NCBI GenBank assembly: GCA_049597955.1
Contig: JBMYND010000001.1
Coordinates: forward strand, 124,001-188,000
DNA from: JAYPAN01 sp049597955
Lineage (GTDB): Bacteria > Pseudomonadota > Alphaproteobacteria > RS24
Direction: 5' to 3'
Length of the DNA: 64,000 nucleotides
Shown here: in pieces, positions 54,351 to 63,004 of the stretch
Numbering within the stretch: the stretch's first letter is position 1
Layout of the letters: each line of letters starts with the position of its first letter
Notes under the pieces: generated by a model
The model's input: only the letters and a program-made list of their open reading frames with translations
Databases searched by the model: none
What the model was told of the DNA's origin: nothing
Translations under genes and position numbers: made by a program

Positions 54351-55874
54351 TCAGCGATTCTTCCGCTCGGCGGCCAGTGTCAGCGCAACTTCGGCGGCAC
54401 GAAACAGCGCGGTCGCCTTGTTGACCGTCTCATCATATTCATATTGCGGCGTGCTGTCATACACAACGCCGCCACCGGCTTGCACATAAAGTGTCGCATC
54501 CTTGACCAGTGCCGTGCGCAAGGCGATGCAAGTGTCCATATCGCCATTGGCCGAAAAATAACCGACACAGCCGGAATAGACGCCGCGGCGTTCCGGCTCA
54601 AGCTCGTCAATGATTTCCATGGCGCGGATTTTCGGTGCGCCTGATACAGTGCCCGCCGGAAAGCCCGCCGTTAAAGCATCAATCTCATCCAGCTCGGTGC
54701 GCAATGTGCCGGTCACATCGGAGACAATATGAATCAGGTGAGACGTTTTTTGCAGACCAAAAGCAGTATTGACCCGAACACTGCCAATCTCGCTGACACG
54801 GCCGACATCATTGCGGCCAAGATCGAGCAACATAAGATGCTCGGCGCGCTCTTTTTCATCAGCCAGCAAATCGGCGCCAATCGCAGCGTCTTCCTCAAGG
54901 CTGGCACCGCGACGGCGGGTGCCGGCAATTGGGCGGATATTGACTTGGCGGTCTTTCACGCCGACCAGCACTTCCGGGCTGGAGCCGACAATCGCAAAGT
55001 CACGCATATTGAGGAAGAATAAATAGGGCGACGGATTAACCCGCCGCAGCGCCCGATAAAGGTCGAAAGGGGGCAGGGTGAAGGGAACCGAAAAACGCTG
55101 GCTGACAACAACCTGAAAAATATCGCCCGCTTCAATATAGGCTTTCGATTTCTCTACCATGTCAAAATAGGCTTGCTGGCTCATATTGGAGACCGGCTCG
55201 GCCATGTAATTGGGTGGCGTTAATGGCTGCTCCGGCAGGCCACCGCGCATTTTGTCATGGGCGGCGGACAGGCGCGCTTCGGCTTTTTCATAGGCTGTTG
55301 CCGCAGTGTCGCCTGCACTGTCTGGCGCATCAGGGCGCACCGGCGTCACCAGCATGATTTTATGGGCGATATTGTCAAACACCGCAATCACAGTTGGGCG
55401 GATAAACAAGCCGTCCGGCACACCCAAAACATCGGGATTGGTGTCGGGCAAATCTTCCATGAAACGCACCATGTCATAGGCCATATAGCCAAACAAACCG
55501 GCTGACATGGGCGGCAGGGTTTCGGGAATATCAAGCCGCGTCTCAGATAATATGATGCGCAGCGCATCAAGCGGGGCGGCGTCCATGGGTGCAAAATCGT
55601 CAGCCGCGTGCAATGCGCGACGATTGACCTGCGGCTGCCCGTTCTCAACACGGAACAGCAAATCGGGTTGCAGGCCGATAATCGAATAGCGTCCGCCAAT
55701 ATCGCCATCCTCGACCGATTCCAGCAGGAAAGAAAAATCTTCGCCATCGGCCAGTTTCAAATAGGCCGCGACCGGTGTTTCCAAATCGGCGACCATTTCT
55801 GTCCAGACCAAAACCGGCCTGCCGGCGTCATAAAGCTCGGTAAATTTTGCGCTGTCCGGATAGCTTGGGTTCAT
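54351..55874 (-). CDS. trpE: anthranilate synthase component I
   Basis: 507-residue chorismate-using subunit. The tryptophan feedback site shows in SFLLESVEDGDIGGRYSIIG. The catalytic core has LFFLNMRDFAIVGSSPEVL, LDLGRNDVGRVS, GAPKIRAMEIIDELE and YVQAGGGVVYDSTP. Its ATG overlaps the ppiD stop (ATGA). No trp leader peptide or attenuator directly before it, since ppiD lies upstream. Confidence 0.97.
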   Translation of the reverse strand: MNPSYPDSAKFTELYDAGRPVLVWTEMVADLETPVAAYLKLADGEDFSFLLESVEDGDIGGRYSIIGLQPDLLFRVENGQPQVNRRALHAADDFAPMDAAPLDALRIILSETRLDIPETLPPMSAGLFGYMAYDMVRFMEDLPDTNPDVLGVPDGLFIRPTVIAVFDNIAHKIMLVTPVRPDAPDSAGDTAATAYEKAEARLSAAHDKMRGGLPEQPLTPPNYMAEPVSNMSQQAYFDMVEKSKAYIEAGDIFQVVVSQRFSVPFTLPPFDLYRALRRVNPSPYLFFLNMRDFAIVGSSPEVLVGVKDRQVNIRPIAGTRRRGASLEEDAAIGADLLADEKERAEHLMLLDLGRNDVGRVSEIGSVRVNTAFGLQKTSHLIHIVSDVTGTLRTELDEIDALTAGFPAGTVSGAPKIRAMEIIDELEPERRGVYSGCVGYFSANGDMDTCIALRTALVKDATLYVQAGGGVVYDSTPQYEYDETVNKATALFRAAEVALTLAAERKNR

Positions 55875-57763
55875 TGCGTTGTCAGACTGTTAAGCATTTG
55901 GTCATAATTGGTCTGGTTCACGCTCACCCCGTAATTTTTCTCAAGGCTGTTGACAAATTGCGACGTCAAATCGGCGCGGTATTTTTGTTTTTCGCCGTCG
56001 AAAATCATATCGCTGGCAGCGTTTTCACCGGTTGGTGGCGCGATAATATCGCTGGCTTGCATGACGACCAGTTCTGAGCCGAAACCAACCGGCGCCCAGT
56101 CAAAGCCGCCTTTTTCCAGCCGGAATAATTTGGCCACAGCGGTTTCAGAAAAGGTTTCATTGCTGACCTGACGCGTCATTGGCTCCGATGTCAAAGGCTC
56201 TTTTTCGGTTTCTTTTTCAATCGCTGCAAATCCGGCGCGATTGCCTTGCTTGACCAGATGTTCGGCCATCGCTTCGAGCAATTTGCGCCGCTCGGCAAGC
56301 TGCCATTGTTCGATGGCCGTTTCGCGCACATCGTCCAGCGGGCGCACGCGCGAGGTCGCGATACTGTCGAGGCGCGGCCAAATATAGGTTCCATCTTCCA
56401 TTTCCTGAAGCGCAATTTCTTCACTCTCGACACTGTCAAACAAAATGCCCGGCAGGGAATCATATTGCATGAACAGGCGCGGCAAGCCGCCTGACGCGCT
56501 GCGGCCATCGCGGTCAAAGCCCGATAATTGCACAATATCAAGGTCAAAACGCTGGCTGATTTCTTCCAGTGTCACACCGGCGGCGCGTTCATCTTCCACG
56601 GTTTCGGAAAAGGCAATCAGGTCTTCAATGGCGCGGTCAAGCGCCAAGCGGCGGCGCAACGCATCGCGCACCTCAGCCAGCGGGCGCACTTCGCCGGGAA
56701 TGATTTTGCGCACCCGCAAAACCACATAGCCGAGCGGGCCTTCAATAATGTCACTGACCGCACCCAATTCCATCGCAAAGGCTTCATCGGCGAGGTCGGC
56801 GGAAATGAAACTGCTGCGCGTTACCGTTCCCAAATCCGTATTGTCGAGTGTTTGGCCGGTCGTATCGACGATTTCGACAAAAGATTTGCCCTGTTCGAGC
56901 ATGGCGCGCACTTCTGCGACCATCGCCTCATCGGCAATGACAAGCTGGTCAACATCGCGCTTTTCTTCAATTGAAAACTCGTCAATCGACATTTCATATT
57001 CTTCAGCCAATTCAAGCTCGCTAATGTCGATATTCTCGGCAAACCGTTCCGGCGTTATCACCAGAAAAGAGGCGCTGCGCCGTTCCGGCTCAGTATAGCG
57101 CATTTTGGTCTGGTCATAGAATGTCTCCAATTCCTCATCCGTCGGTTCGCCGACATCATCGGTTTCTTCCAAAGTCAACACGACATATTTGGCAACGCGG
57201 CTTTCGAGGAAATGATTATACATTTTTTCCACCAGCTTTTGCGGGACGAGCGCACGGTCAAGGCTGGCGCCGAGCAATTGCTGGCGGATATGAAAGGCGC
57301 GCTGGTCTTCGACAAACATCGCTTCGGTCAGCCCATTGCGCGCCAGCACAGCGCGGAAAGTCGGCTCGTCAAATGTGCCATTGGGGCCATGAAAGCTCGG
57401 GTCGCGGACAATGATTTCGGCAATCCGCTTGTCATCAAGCGCCAGACCAAGCTCGTCTCCGGCATTGGCCAATGCGGCCAGCCCGACCATATTGGCCAGC
57501 ACTTGCCGGTCAAGGCCAAGACCGCGTGCCTGGCCGGGGCTGAGCGGTTCGCCAATTTGGCGGCTGACTTCGGCCAATTGCTGCGCATAGCGCAAACGGA
57601 ACTCATTGCGGGTCAATTCCTGATCGCCGACTTTGGCGACTATCTGGTTGGAAAAGCCGGTAAATGTGTCGGCAATGCCCCAAAGCGCAAAGGCAAAGAC
57701 AAGAAGCGCAATCAGGAAAAGGCCGACAATGCCGCCGGCGGTTTTGCGAAGGGATGCGAGCAT
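55871..57763 (-). CDS. ppiD: PpiD/SurA-like periplasmic folding factor
   Basis: 630-residue inner-membrane-anchored protein facing the periplasm. A single N-terminal membrane anchor (VGLFLIALLVFAFALWGIA), a SurA-N/PpiD-type helical chaperone domain (~residues 40-170) and a weakly conserved parvulin-like region (~270-370). Several typical parvulin residues are not evident, so isomerase activity is doubtful and chaperone function more likely. Start ATG 57763; 42-nt leader from its promoter. It heads the trpEGDC operon, which is usual for Alphaproteobacteria. Confidence 0.87.
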   Translation of the reverse strand: MLASLRKTAGGIVGLFLIALLVFAFALWGIADTFTGFSNQIVAKVGDQELTRNEFRLRYAQQLAEVSRQIGEPLSPGQARGLGLDRQVLANMVGLAALANAGDELGLALDDKRIAEIIVRDPSFHGPNGTFDEPTFRAVLARNGLTEAMFVEDQRAFHIRQQLLGASLDRALVPQKLVEKMYNHFLESRVAKYVVLTLEETDDVGEPTDEELETFYDQTKMRYTEPERRSASFLVITPERFAENIDISELELAEEYEMSIDEFSIEEKRDVDQLVIADEAMVAEVRAMLEQGKSFVEIVDTTGQTLDNTDLGTVTRSSFISADLADEAFAMELGAVSDIIEGPLGYVVLRVRKIIPGEVRPLAEVRDALRRRLALDRAIEDLIAFSETVEDERAAGVTLEEISQRFDLDIVQLSGFDRDGRSASGGLPRLFMQYDSLPGILFDSVESEEIALQEMEDGTYIWPRLDSIATSRVRPLDDVRETAIEQWQLAERRKLLEAMAEHLVKQGNRAGFAAIEKETEKEPLTSEPMTRQVSNETFSETAVAKLFRLEKGGFDWAPVGFGSELVVMQASDIIAPPTGENAASDMIFDGEKQKYRADLTSQFVNSLEKNYGVSVNQTNYDQMLNSLTTQ

Positions 57764-57811
57764 GGAACACTCTTTCGTTTGCGAGATGAACCCGATGTTG
57801 AAATTTGACGC

Positions 57812-57840
57812 ATCATAGTGCCAGCTTGCCACAGACGCAA
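57812..57840 (-). promoter_or_regulatory. promoter of the ppiD-trpEGDC operon
   Basis: On the minus strand: TTGCGT (57840-57835), a 17-bp spacer and TATGAT (57817-57812), a strong -10. It is the only good promoter seen upstream of ppiD and probably serves the whole run of five genes. Confidence 0.65.
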
Positions 57841-57922
57841 GCAGGTGGCACCGCTTTGCCGATTATGTTATGCAACCGGCATTGGCGGTCCGCGCCGATA
57901 ATGAGCTTTGGGGAGAGCGTTG

Positions 57923-58732
57923 ATGACACAAGCAAAAAAGACTGCAAAAGCCGCGCCGCCAAAGGCCATCAGACCATTGGCGGCGGGCAATTGGAAAATG
58001 AACGGCACGGCGCGCGAATTGGGCGAGTTTCGCAAGCTGGTCAAAGCTCTGTCGGGCAAAAAACGCTATGATTGCGATGTGATGATTTGCCCGCCTGCGA
58101 CCCTGTTATCGCGATTGGCAGCGGAAAAAGCCGGTCGGCTTGTCAAGCTGGGCGGGCAGGATTGCCATGCCAATGCATCCGGCGCGCATACCGGCGATAT
58201 CAGCGCCGCCATGCTGAAACATGCCGGGGCGACGGCGGTTATTCTCGGCCATTCCGAACGGCGCGCCGATACGAAACAGGGCGGCTATGCAGAAAGCGAC
58301 AAGCAGGTGCGCGCCAAATTGGCGGCTGCCCATGCGGCCGGGCTGACGGCGATTGTTTGTGTTGGGGAAACGCTGAAACAGCGCCGTGCCGGTCAGACAT
58401 TGAAAATTGTCGGTGCGCAATTGCGCGGCTCACTGTCGAATGGCTGCACGGCCAAAAACACCATAATTGCTTATGAGCCGGTCTGGGCGATTGGCAGCGG
58501 GCTGACGCCGACGCCGCAACAAGTGGCGGAAGTGCATAAAGCCATGCGGCAAAATCTGACGCGCCGCTTTGGTGCGGCGGGCAAGGCGATGCGCCTGCTT
58601 TATGGCGGCTCGGTCAAGCCGGACAATGCGGCTGAATTAATGGCCATTGCCAATGTCAATGGCGCGCTGGTCGGCGGGGCGAGCCTGAAAGCGGCGGATT
58701 TTATGGCTATTGTCAAAAGCTGGCAGAAATAG
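57923..58732 (+). CDS. tpiA: triosephosphate isomerase
   Basis: 269-residue glycolytic TIM-barrel enzyme. Catalytic residues: Lys25 (AGNWKMNG), His110 (LGHSERR) and Glu185 (YEPVWAIGSG). The N-terminus has an extra Lys/Ala-rich stretch of about 15 residues. ATG 57923 follows GGGGAGAG; TTG 57908 is less likely. Divergent from ppiD. Confidence 0.97.
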   Translation: MTQAKKTAKAAPPKAIRPLAAGNWKMNGTARELGEFRKLVKALSGKKRYDCDVMICPPATLLSRLAAEKAGRLVKLGGQDCHANASGAHTGDISAAMLKHAGATAVILGHSERRADTKQGGYAESDKQVRAKLAAAHAAGLTAIVCVGETLKQRRAGQTLKIVGAQLRGSLSNGCTAKNTIIAYEPVWAIGSGLTPTPQQVAEVHKAMRQNLTRRFGAAGKAMRLLYGGSVKPDNAAELMAIANVNGALVGGASLKAADFMAIVKSWQK

Positions 58733-58845
58733 GCGCGCGCGGTTTTGAGGCTGTAAAGGGGGGCTGGTCAAGCCGCCGCAAATGGTCTAGAACACGCCCC
58801 AATGTTGATGATTGTGCCGCATGGCGCTGAATTAAAGGTGTCGCA

Positions 58846-59187
58846 ATGACAACCATTTTGCTGGTTATTCATATGATGGTCGCTGTGGCGATGATTATTC
58901 TTGTGTTGCTGCAACGCTCTGAAGGCGGCGCGCTGGGCATTGGCGGCGGCGGTGACGGCATGATGTCAAGCCGTGGGCTGGGCAATGCGCTGACCCGCAG
59001 CACCGCTATTTTGGCCGGCATTTTCTTTCTGACCAGTATTGGCCTGACGGTGACCGGCACAATGGAGAGCAATCGTTCGGTGCTGGATGAAGTGATTGAC
59101 AGCGAAGGCGGCGGCACAATTCAGGCACCGGCACCGGTATTGCCAACACCGCAAGCCCCGGCACCGGCTTTACCGGTTCCCGAATAG
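58846..59187 (+). CDS. secG: preprotein translocase subunit SecG
   Basis: 113-residue accessory subunit of the SecYEG channel. Two membrane helices flank the conserved cytoplasmic loop LQRSEGGALGIGGGG and SSRGLGNALTRSTAI. A Pro/Ala-rich tail of ~20 residues (PAPVLPTPQAPAPALPVPE) ends the protein, as in other Alphaproteobacteria. AAGGTG precedes the ATG. Confidence 0.95.
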   Translation: MTTILLVIHMMVAVAMIILVLLQRSEGGALGIGGGGDGMMSSRGLGNALTRSTAILAGIFFLTSIGLTVTGTMESNRSVLDEVIDSEGGGTIQAPAPVLPTPQAPAPALPVPE

Positions 59188-59225
59188 GCCCGTTCCCGAA
59201 TAAAATAGTCACCGAAATAATGCCT

Positions 59226-59246
59226 CGAATCGCTTGATTCGTGATT
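59226..59246 (+). terminator. weak hairpin after secG
   Basis: CGAATC-GCTT-GATTCG (59226-59241) followed by TGATTTT. A second CGAATC at 59258-59263 could pair with the same GATTCG, so two exclusive folds are possible. The stem is only 6 bp. Confidence 0.35.
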
Positions 59247-59273
59247 TTCGACTCGCACGAATCATCCATTCGG

Positions 59274-59279
59274 TATAAT
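59274..59279 (+). promoter_or_regulatory. candidate -10 element directly before pyrG
   Basis: A perfect TATAAT ends 10 bp before the pyrG ATG, with no recognisable -35 at the usual distance and no ribosome binding site between. If used, the transcript would be almost leaderless. Confidence 0.35.
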
Positions 59280-59289
59280 TTCTCCGTCC

Positions 59290-60918
59290 ATGGCGCGATA
59301 TATCTTCATCACTGGCGGCGTGGTTTCCTCACTTGGCAAAGGCCTGACATCAGCCGCTTTGGGGGCTTTGTTGCAGGCGCGTGGCTTTTCGGTGCGGCTG
59401 CGCAAACTTGACCCCTATCTCAATGTTGACCCCGGCACCATGTCGCCCTATCAGCATGGCGAAGTATATGTCACGGATGACGGGGCGGAGACCGACCTTG
59501 ATTTGGGCCATTATGAACGCTTTACCGGCGTGCCGGCCAGTCGCGGCGATAATGTGACCACCGGCCAGATTTACCGCGATATTCTGGCCAAGGAGCGACG
59601 CGGCGACTATCTCGGCGGCACGGTTCAGGTTATCCCCCATGTGACCGATGCGATTAAGAATTTCATCAAATCCGATATTGATGATGTTGATTTTGTGCTG
59701 TGTGAGATTGGCGGCACAGTGGGCGATATTGAAGGCCTGCCGTTTTTCGAGGCGATACGGCAAATGCATAATGAATTGCCGCGCCTGCAAACCGTCTTTG
59801 TGCATCTGACCCTGCTGCCCTATATACCGGCTGCCGGTGAGATGAAAACCAAACCGACCCAGCACTCGGTGAAAGAATTGCGCTCTATCGGCATTCAGCC
59901 CGATATTTTAATGTGCCGCTGCGACCGACCCATACCGGAAGGCGAAAAGCGCAAAATCGCGCTGTTTTGCAATGTTCGTGAAAGCGCGGTTATTGAAGCG
60001 CGTGATGTCGATTCAATTTACGCCGTGCCGCATGCCTATCATGCCGAGGGGCTGGATACGGAAGTGCTGTCCGCCTTTGGCATTACCGAGGCACCGGCAC
60101 CGGATTTGGGACTTTGGGATGATGTGCTGTCGGCGGTGCGCGAGCCGGAGGGCGAAGTCACAATTGCTGTGGTCGGCAAATATACCGAGCTGAAAGACGC
60201 CTATAAATCGCTGATTGAATCGCTGCAACATGGCGGCATTGCCAATAATGTGAAAGTCAATCTGGAATGGATGGATGCGGAGATTTTTGAGCGTGAGGAC
60301 GCCGCCGCCTATCTGGAAAAAGTCAACGGGATTTTGGTGCCGGGCGGTTTTGGTGAGCGCGGCACGGAAGGCAAAATCGCCGCCGCCAATTTTGCCCGCA
60401 CCCGCAATGTGCCTTATTTCGGCATTTGCTTCGGCATGCAAATGGCAGTGCTGGAAGCCGCCCGCAATATGCTGCATATCACCGATGCGACCAGCAGCGA
60501 GTTTGGCCTTGCCGGCACGCCGATTGTCGGGCTGATGACCGAATGGGCGCGCGGCGAGGGGCTGGAAAAACGCGGGCTGGATGCCGATATGGGCGGCACA
60601 ATGCGGCTCGGTGCTTATGAAGCCTATTTGAAAGAAGGCAGCCGCGTGGCCGAGATTTACGACACAAGAGTGATATCCGAACGCCACCGCCACCGCTATG
60701 AGGTGAATATGGATTACCGCGAAAAACTGGAAGCGGCGGGGCTGAGTTTTTCCGGCGTGTCCCCGGATGGCGTGCTGCCGGAGATTGTCGAGATTGCCGA
60801 GCATCCTTGGTATATTGGTGTGCAGTTTCACCCGGAGTTAAAGTCACGGCCCTTTGCGCCGCATCCTTTATTTGCTTCTTTCATTGAAGCGGCGCTGGCG
60901 CAAAGCCGGCTTGTGTGA
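59290..60918 (+). CDS. pyrG: CTP synthase
   Basis: 542-residue enzyme converting UTP to CTP with glutamine. The synthetase domain starts FITGGVVSSLGKGLTSAALG; the glutamine amidotransferase domain has its nucleophile in YFGICFGMQ and the His/Glu pair in VQFHPELKSRP. The ATG matches the family start exactly, but TTTCTCCGTCC upstream contains no ribosome binding site. Confidence 0.97.
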   Translation: MARYIFITGGVVSSLGKGLTSAALGALLQARGFSVRLRKLDPYLNVDPGTMSPYQHGEVYVTDDGAETDLDLGHYERFTGVPASRGDNVTTGQIYRDILAKERRGDYLGGTVQVIPHVTDAIKNFIKSDIDDVDFVLCEIGGTVGDIEGLPFFEAIRQMHNELPRLQTVFVHLTLLPYIPAAGEMKTKPTQHSVKELRSIGIQPDILMCRCDRPIPEGEKRKIALFCNVRESAVIEARDVDSIYAVPHAYHAEGLDTEVLSAFGITEAPAPDLGLWDDVLSAVREPEGEVTIAVVGKYTELKDAYKSLIESLQHGGIANNVKVNLEWMDAEIFEREDAAAYLEKVNGILVPGGFGERGTEGKIAAANFARTRNVPYFGICFGMQMAVLEAARNMLHITDATSSEFGLAGTPIVGLMTEWARGEGLEKRGLDADMGGTMRLGAYEAYLKEGSRVAEIYDTRVISERHRHRYEVNMDYREKLEAAGLSFSGVSPDGVLPEIVEIAEHPWYIGVQFHPELKSRPFAPHPLFASFIEAALAQSRLV

Positions 60919-60937
60919 TGGTTGAGGAAATAATTAT

Positions 60938-61786
60938 ATGTCACTGATAAAACTGGAAAAATATGACATTTCAATCGGCGATGGCGCGCCGCTTGTCGTG
61001 ATGGCGGGCTTGAATGTGCTGGAAGATGAGGGGCTGGCGCTGGAAGTGGCGGGCGAGTTGAAAACCGTGTGCGCCGCGCTTGAGCTGCCCTATATTTTCA
61101 AAGCCAGCTGGGACAAGGCCAACCGGTCTTCCATTGCCAGCTATCGCGGGCCGGGGCTGGCGGCGGGGCTGCCCATGCTGGCGGCGGTAAAGGCGGCGCA
61201 TGGCGTTCCCGTGGTCACTGATTTGCATGAGGCGGGGCAGGCCGAGGCGGTGGCGGAAATTGCCGAAGTGGTGCAGTTGCCGGCTTTCCTTGTGCGGCAG
61301 ACCGATTTGGTGGTGGCGACGGCGCAGGCCGTGGCCAAAAATAAAGGCTGGCTGCATGCCAAAAAAGCGCAATTCATGGCACCTTGGGATTGCGCCAATG
61401 TGATTTCAAAAGCGCGCGAGGCTGCGCCCGAGCTGCCGGTCATCTTATGCGAGCGCGGCAGCAGTTTCGGCTATAATAATCTGGTCGTTGATATGCTCGG
61501 CATTCCGGAAATGAAAAAACTCGGCGTGCCGGTGACAATGGATGCCACCCATGCGGTGCAATTGCCCGGTGCCGACCCGCGCACGGCGGGTGCCTCGACT
61601 GGCGGGCGGCGCGACGGCGTGGCGGTGCTGGCCAAAGCGGCGGTGGCGGCCGGTGCCAATGGCGTGTTTCTGGAATTCCACCCCGACCCCGACAAGGCAT
61701 TGTGCGACGGGCCAAGCTGCCTGCCGCTGTCTGACGCCGCGCCGCTGCTCAAAACTTTGAAAGCCCTGCATGGCGTGATAGGCTGA
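60938..61786 (+). CDS. kdsA: 3-deoxy-8-phosphooctulonate synthase
   Basis: 282-residue enzyme condensing arabinose 5-phosphate and PEP to KDO-8-phosphate for lipopolysaccharide. Seen: FKASWDKANRSSIASYRGPG, ILCERGSSFGYNNLVVDM and DATHAVQLPGAD. Asn26 in AGLNVLE stands where metal-dependent enzymes have Cys, so this is the metal-independent type. GAGGA lies before the ATG. It follows pyrG as usual; eno, often next in relatives, is not here. Confidence 0.97.
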   Translation: MSLIKLEKYDISIGDGAPLVVMAGLNVLEDEGLALEVAGELKTVCAALELPYIFKASWDKANRSSIASYRGPGLAAGLPMLAAVKAAHGVPVVTDLHEAGQAEAVAEIAEVVQLPAFLVRQTDLVVATAQAVAKNKGWLHAKKAQFMAPWDCANVISKAREAAPELPVILCERGSSFGYNNLVVDMLGIPEMKKLGVPVTMDATHAVQLPGADPRTAGASTGGRRDGVAVLAKAAVAAGANGVFLEFHPDPDKALCDGPSCLPLSDAAPLLKTLKALHGVIG

Positions 61787-61978
61787 CGCCCGGTAAACGC
61801 GCCCGTAACAGGAGAAGGCGCGGAAAGAAGGGCGATGGCAGCAGCGCACCGCCCGCAATCAATCATCCCGAACAAGAAGAAGGGAGGGTGTTGTGTTTCA
61901 ATTTTGGTGTTGGCTTTTTGACTATCACGGCGCGGTTCAAATCGGCCAGATGTGGCGTTTAACGGACAACCCCAAGAC

Positions 61979-62473
61979 CTAACGCCCCCGATAGGGTGGG
62001 ACGCCTTGGTCGGGGATGAACAGGCCTTGCGGCGGTTCGCCGGTTTGCCAGAACACATCAATCGGGATGCCGCCGCGCGGATACCAATAGCCGCCAATCC
62101 GCAGCCAGCGCGGCGCCATGCAGTCAATCAGCCGCTTGGCGACCATCAGCGTGCAATCTTCGTGAAACGCGCCATGATTGCGGAAACTGCCCATAAATAA
62201 TTTGAAGCTCTTGCTTTCCACCAAATAGGCATCCGGCACATAGTCAATCACCAAATGGGCAAAATCCGGCTGGCCGGTCACCGGACAAATCGAGGTAAAC
62301 TCCGGCACCGCAAAGCGGGCGACATAATTCGTGTCGGGATGCGGGTTCGGCACGCGCTCCAGCACCGCCGCATCGGGCGAGGCGGGCAGGCCGGTCTGGC
62401 TGCCCAGCATGGTGGCACCGCTTGTGTCGCTGCCGCCTGTTTTCTTGCTGCTTGTTTTATCATGAGCGGCCAT
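61979..62473 (-). CDS. queF: NADPH-dependent 7-cyano-7-deazaguanine reductase QueF
   Basis: 164-residue short-type QueF reducing preQ0 to preQ1 for queuosine in tRNA. The thioimide nucleophile is Cys63 with Asp70 in the same motif (EFTSICPVTGQPDFA), and the NADPH/substrate motif ESKSFKLF follows. A polar N-terminal extension of ~30 residues precedes the fold. The 192 bp between kdsA and this gene hold no gene or clear terminator. The start overlaps the end of queD by 14 bp. Confidence 0.95.
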   Translation of the reverse strand: MAAHDKTSSKKTGGSDTSGATMLGSQTGLPASPDAAVLERVPNPHPDTNYVARFAVPEFTSICPVTGQPDFAHLVIDYVPDAYLVESKSFKLFMGSFRNHGAFHEDCTLMVAKRLIDCMAPRWLRIGGYWYPRGGIPIDVFWQTGEPPQGLFIPDQGVPPYRGR

Positions 62474-62831
62474 GATGGCTCCCCTGATAAAGGCAGGATT
62501 GGCCGAGACTGTCGCGAAACACTTCTACCGCGCTGATTTGCGGCAGCTTGGCTTCAAGCTGCGTCCACAGCCACAGGCAGATATTTTCCAGCGTCGGGCT
62601 TTCCAGCCCGTCAATATCATTCAGCAGATTATGGTCCAGCGTTGCGCGCAAAGCGGCGATATGGGCGTCAATGGTTTCAAAATCGACGATTTGACCATGC
62701 GTGTCGGGCTGGCCTTCCACTGTGATGCGGGCGCGGAAACTATGGCCATGCACGCGCGCATTGGCATGCCCTTGCGGGTAATGCCCAAGATGATGGGCGG
62801 CATCAAAGGTAAAATCACGCGACAGCTTCAT
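62460..62831 (-). CDS. queD: 6-carboxytetrahydropterin synthase-like protein (QueD family, Cys replaced by Asn)
   Basis: 123-residue T-fold protein. Zinc ligands are present as DAAHHLGH and HGHSF, and the C-terminal Glu lies in SAVEVFRDSLG. In QueD a catalytic Cys stands four residues before HGH (CxxxHGH); here that residue is Asn24 (codon 62762-62760). The neighbours queF and queE argue for the queuosine pathway, but activity cannot be assumed. ATG 62831 matches the family start; there is no ribosome binding site in front of it. Confidence 0.88.
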   Translation of the reverse strand: MKLSRDFTFDAAHHLGHYPQGHANARVHGHSFRARITVEGQPDTHGQIVDFETIDAHIAALRATLDHNLLNDIDGLESPTLENICLWLWTQLEAKLPQISAVEVFRDSLGQSCLYQGSHHGRS

Positions 62832-62838
62832 GCGGCGG

Positions 62839-62867
62839 TTTATGCCGCATTTAAGGGAGCGGGTCAA
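62839..62867 (-). promoter_or_regulatory. queD-queF promoter
   Basis: On the minus strand: TTGACC (62867-62862), a 17-bp spacer and CATAAA (62844-62839). The expected transcription start coincides with the queD ATG at 62831. Confidence 0.55.
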
Positions 62868-62895
62868 TTTTCATTGCGGGCTTGGAATATATTGT

Positions 62896-62926
62896 TTGAC
62901 AATTTGGGTGGGTCAGCCAGTATGAG
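62896..62926 (+). promoter_or_regulatory. candidate promoter of the 86-codon gene
   Basis: A perfect TTGACA (62896-62901) followed after 19 bp by TATGAG (62921-62926). Spacing is longer than ideal. Confidence 0.35.
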
Positions 62927-62977
62927 TGGTATAGGAAAAGGCTGGCCAGAGTGCCGCGCCAATAAAAAGGAAAACCT

Positions 62978-63004
62978 ATGGAAAAGCGAAGAGCAGACAT
63001 ATGA
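62978..63004 (+). CDS. 8-codon leader ORF
   Basis: MEKRRADI followed by TGA. It has a good ribosome binding site (AAAAGGAAAA) 3 to 7 bp upstream, and its stop overlaps the ATG of the next ORF (ATGA at 63001-63004). Such overlap suggests translational coupling. Its small size means chance cannot be excluded. Confidence 0.35.
   Translation: MEKRRADI

Noticed and set aside
52310..54424. Long plus-strand ORFs across trpD and trpG (302 and 327 codons)
   Set aside because: They are antisense to strongly recognised trp genes and have no recognisable features.
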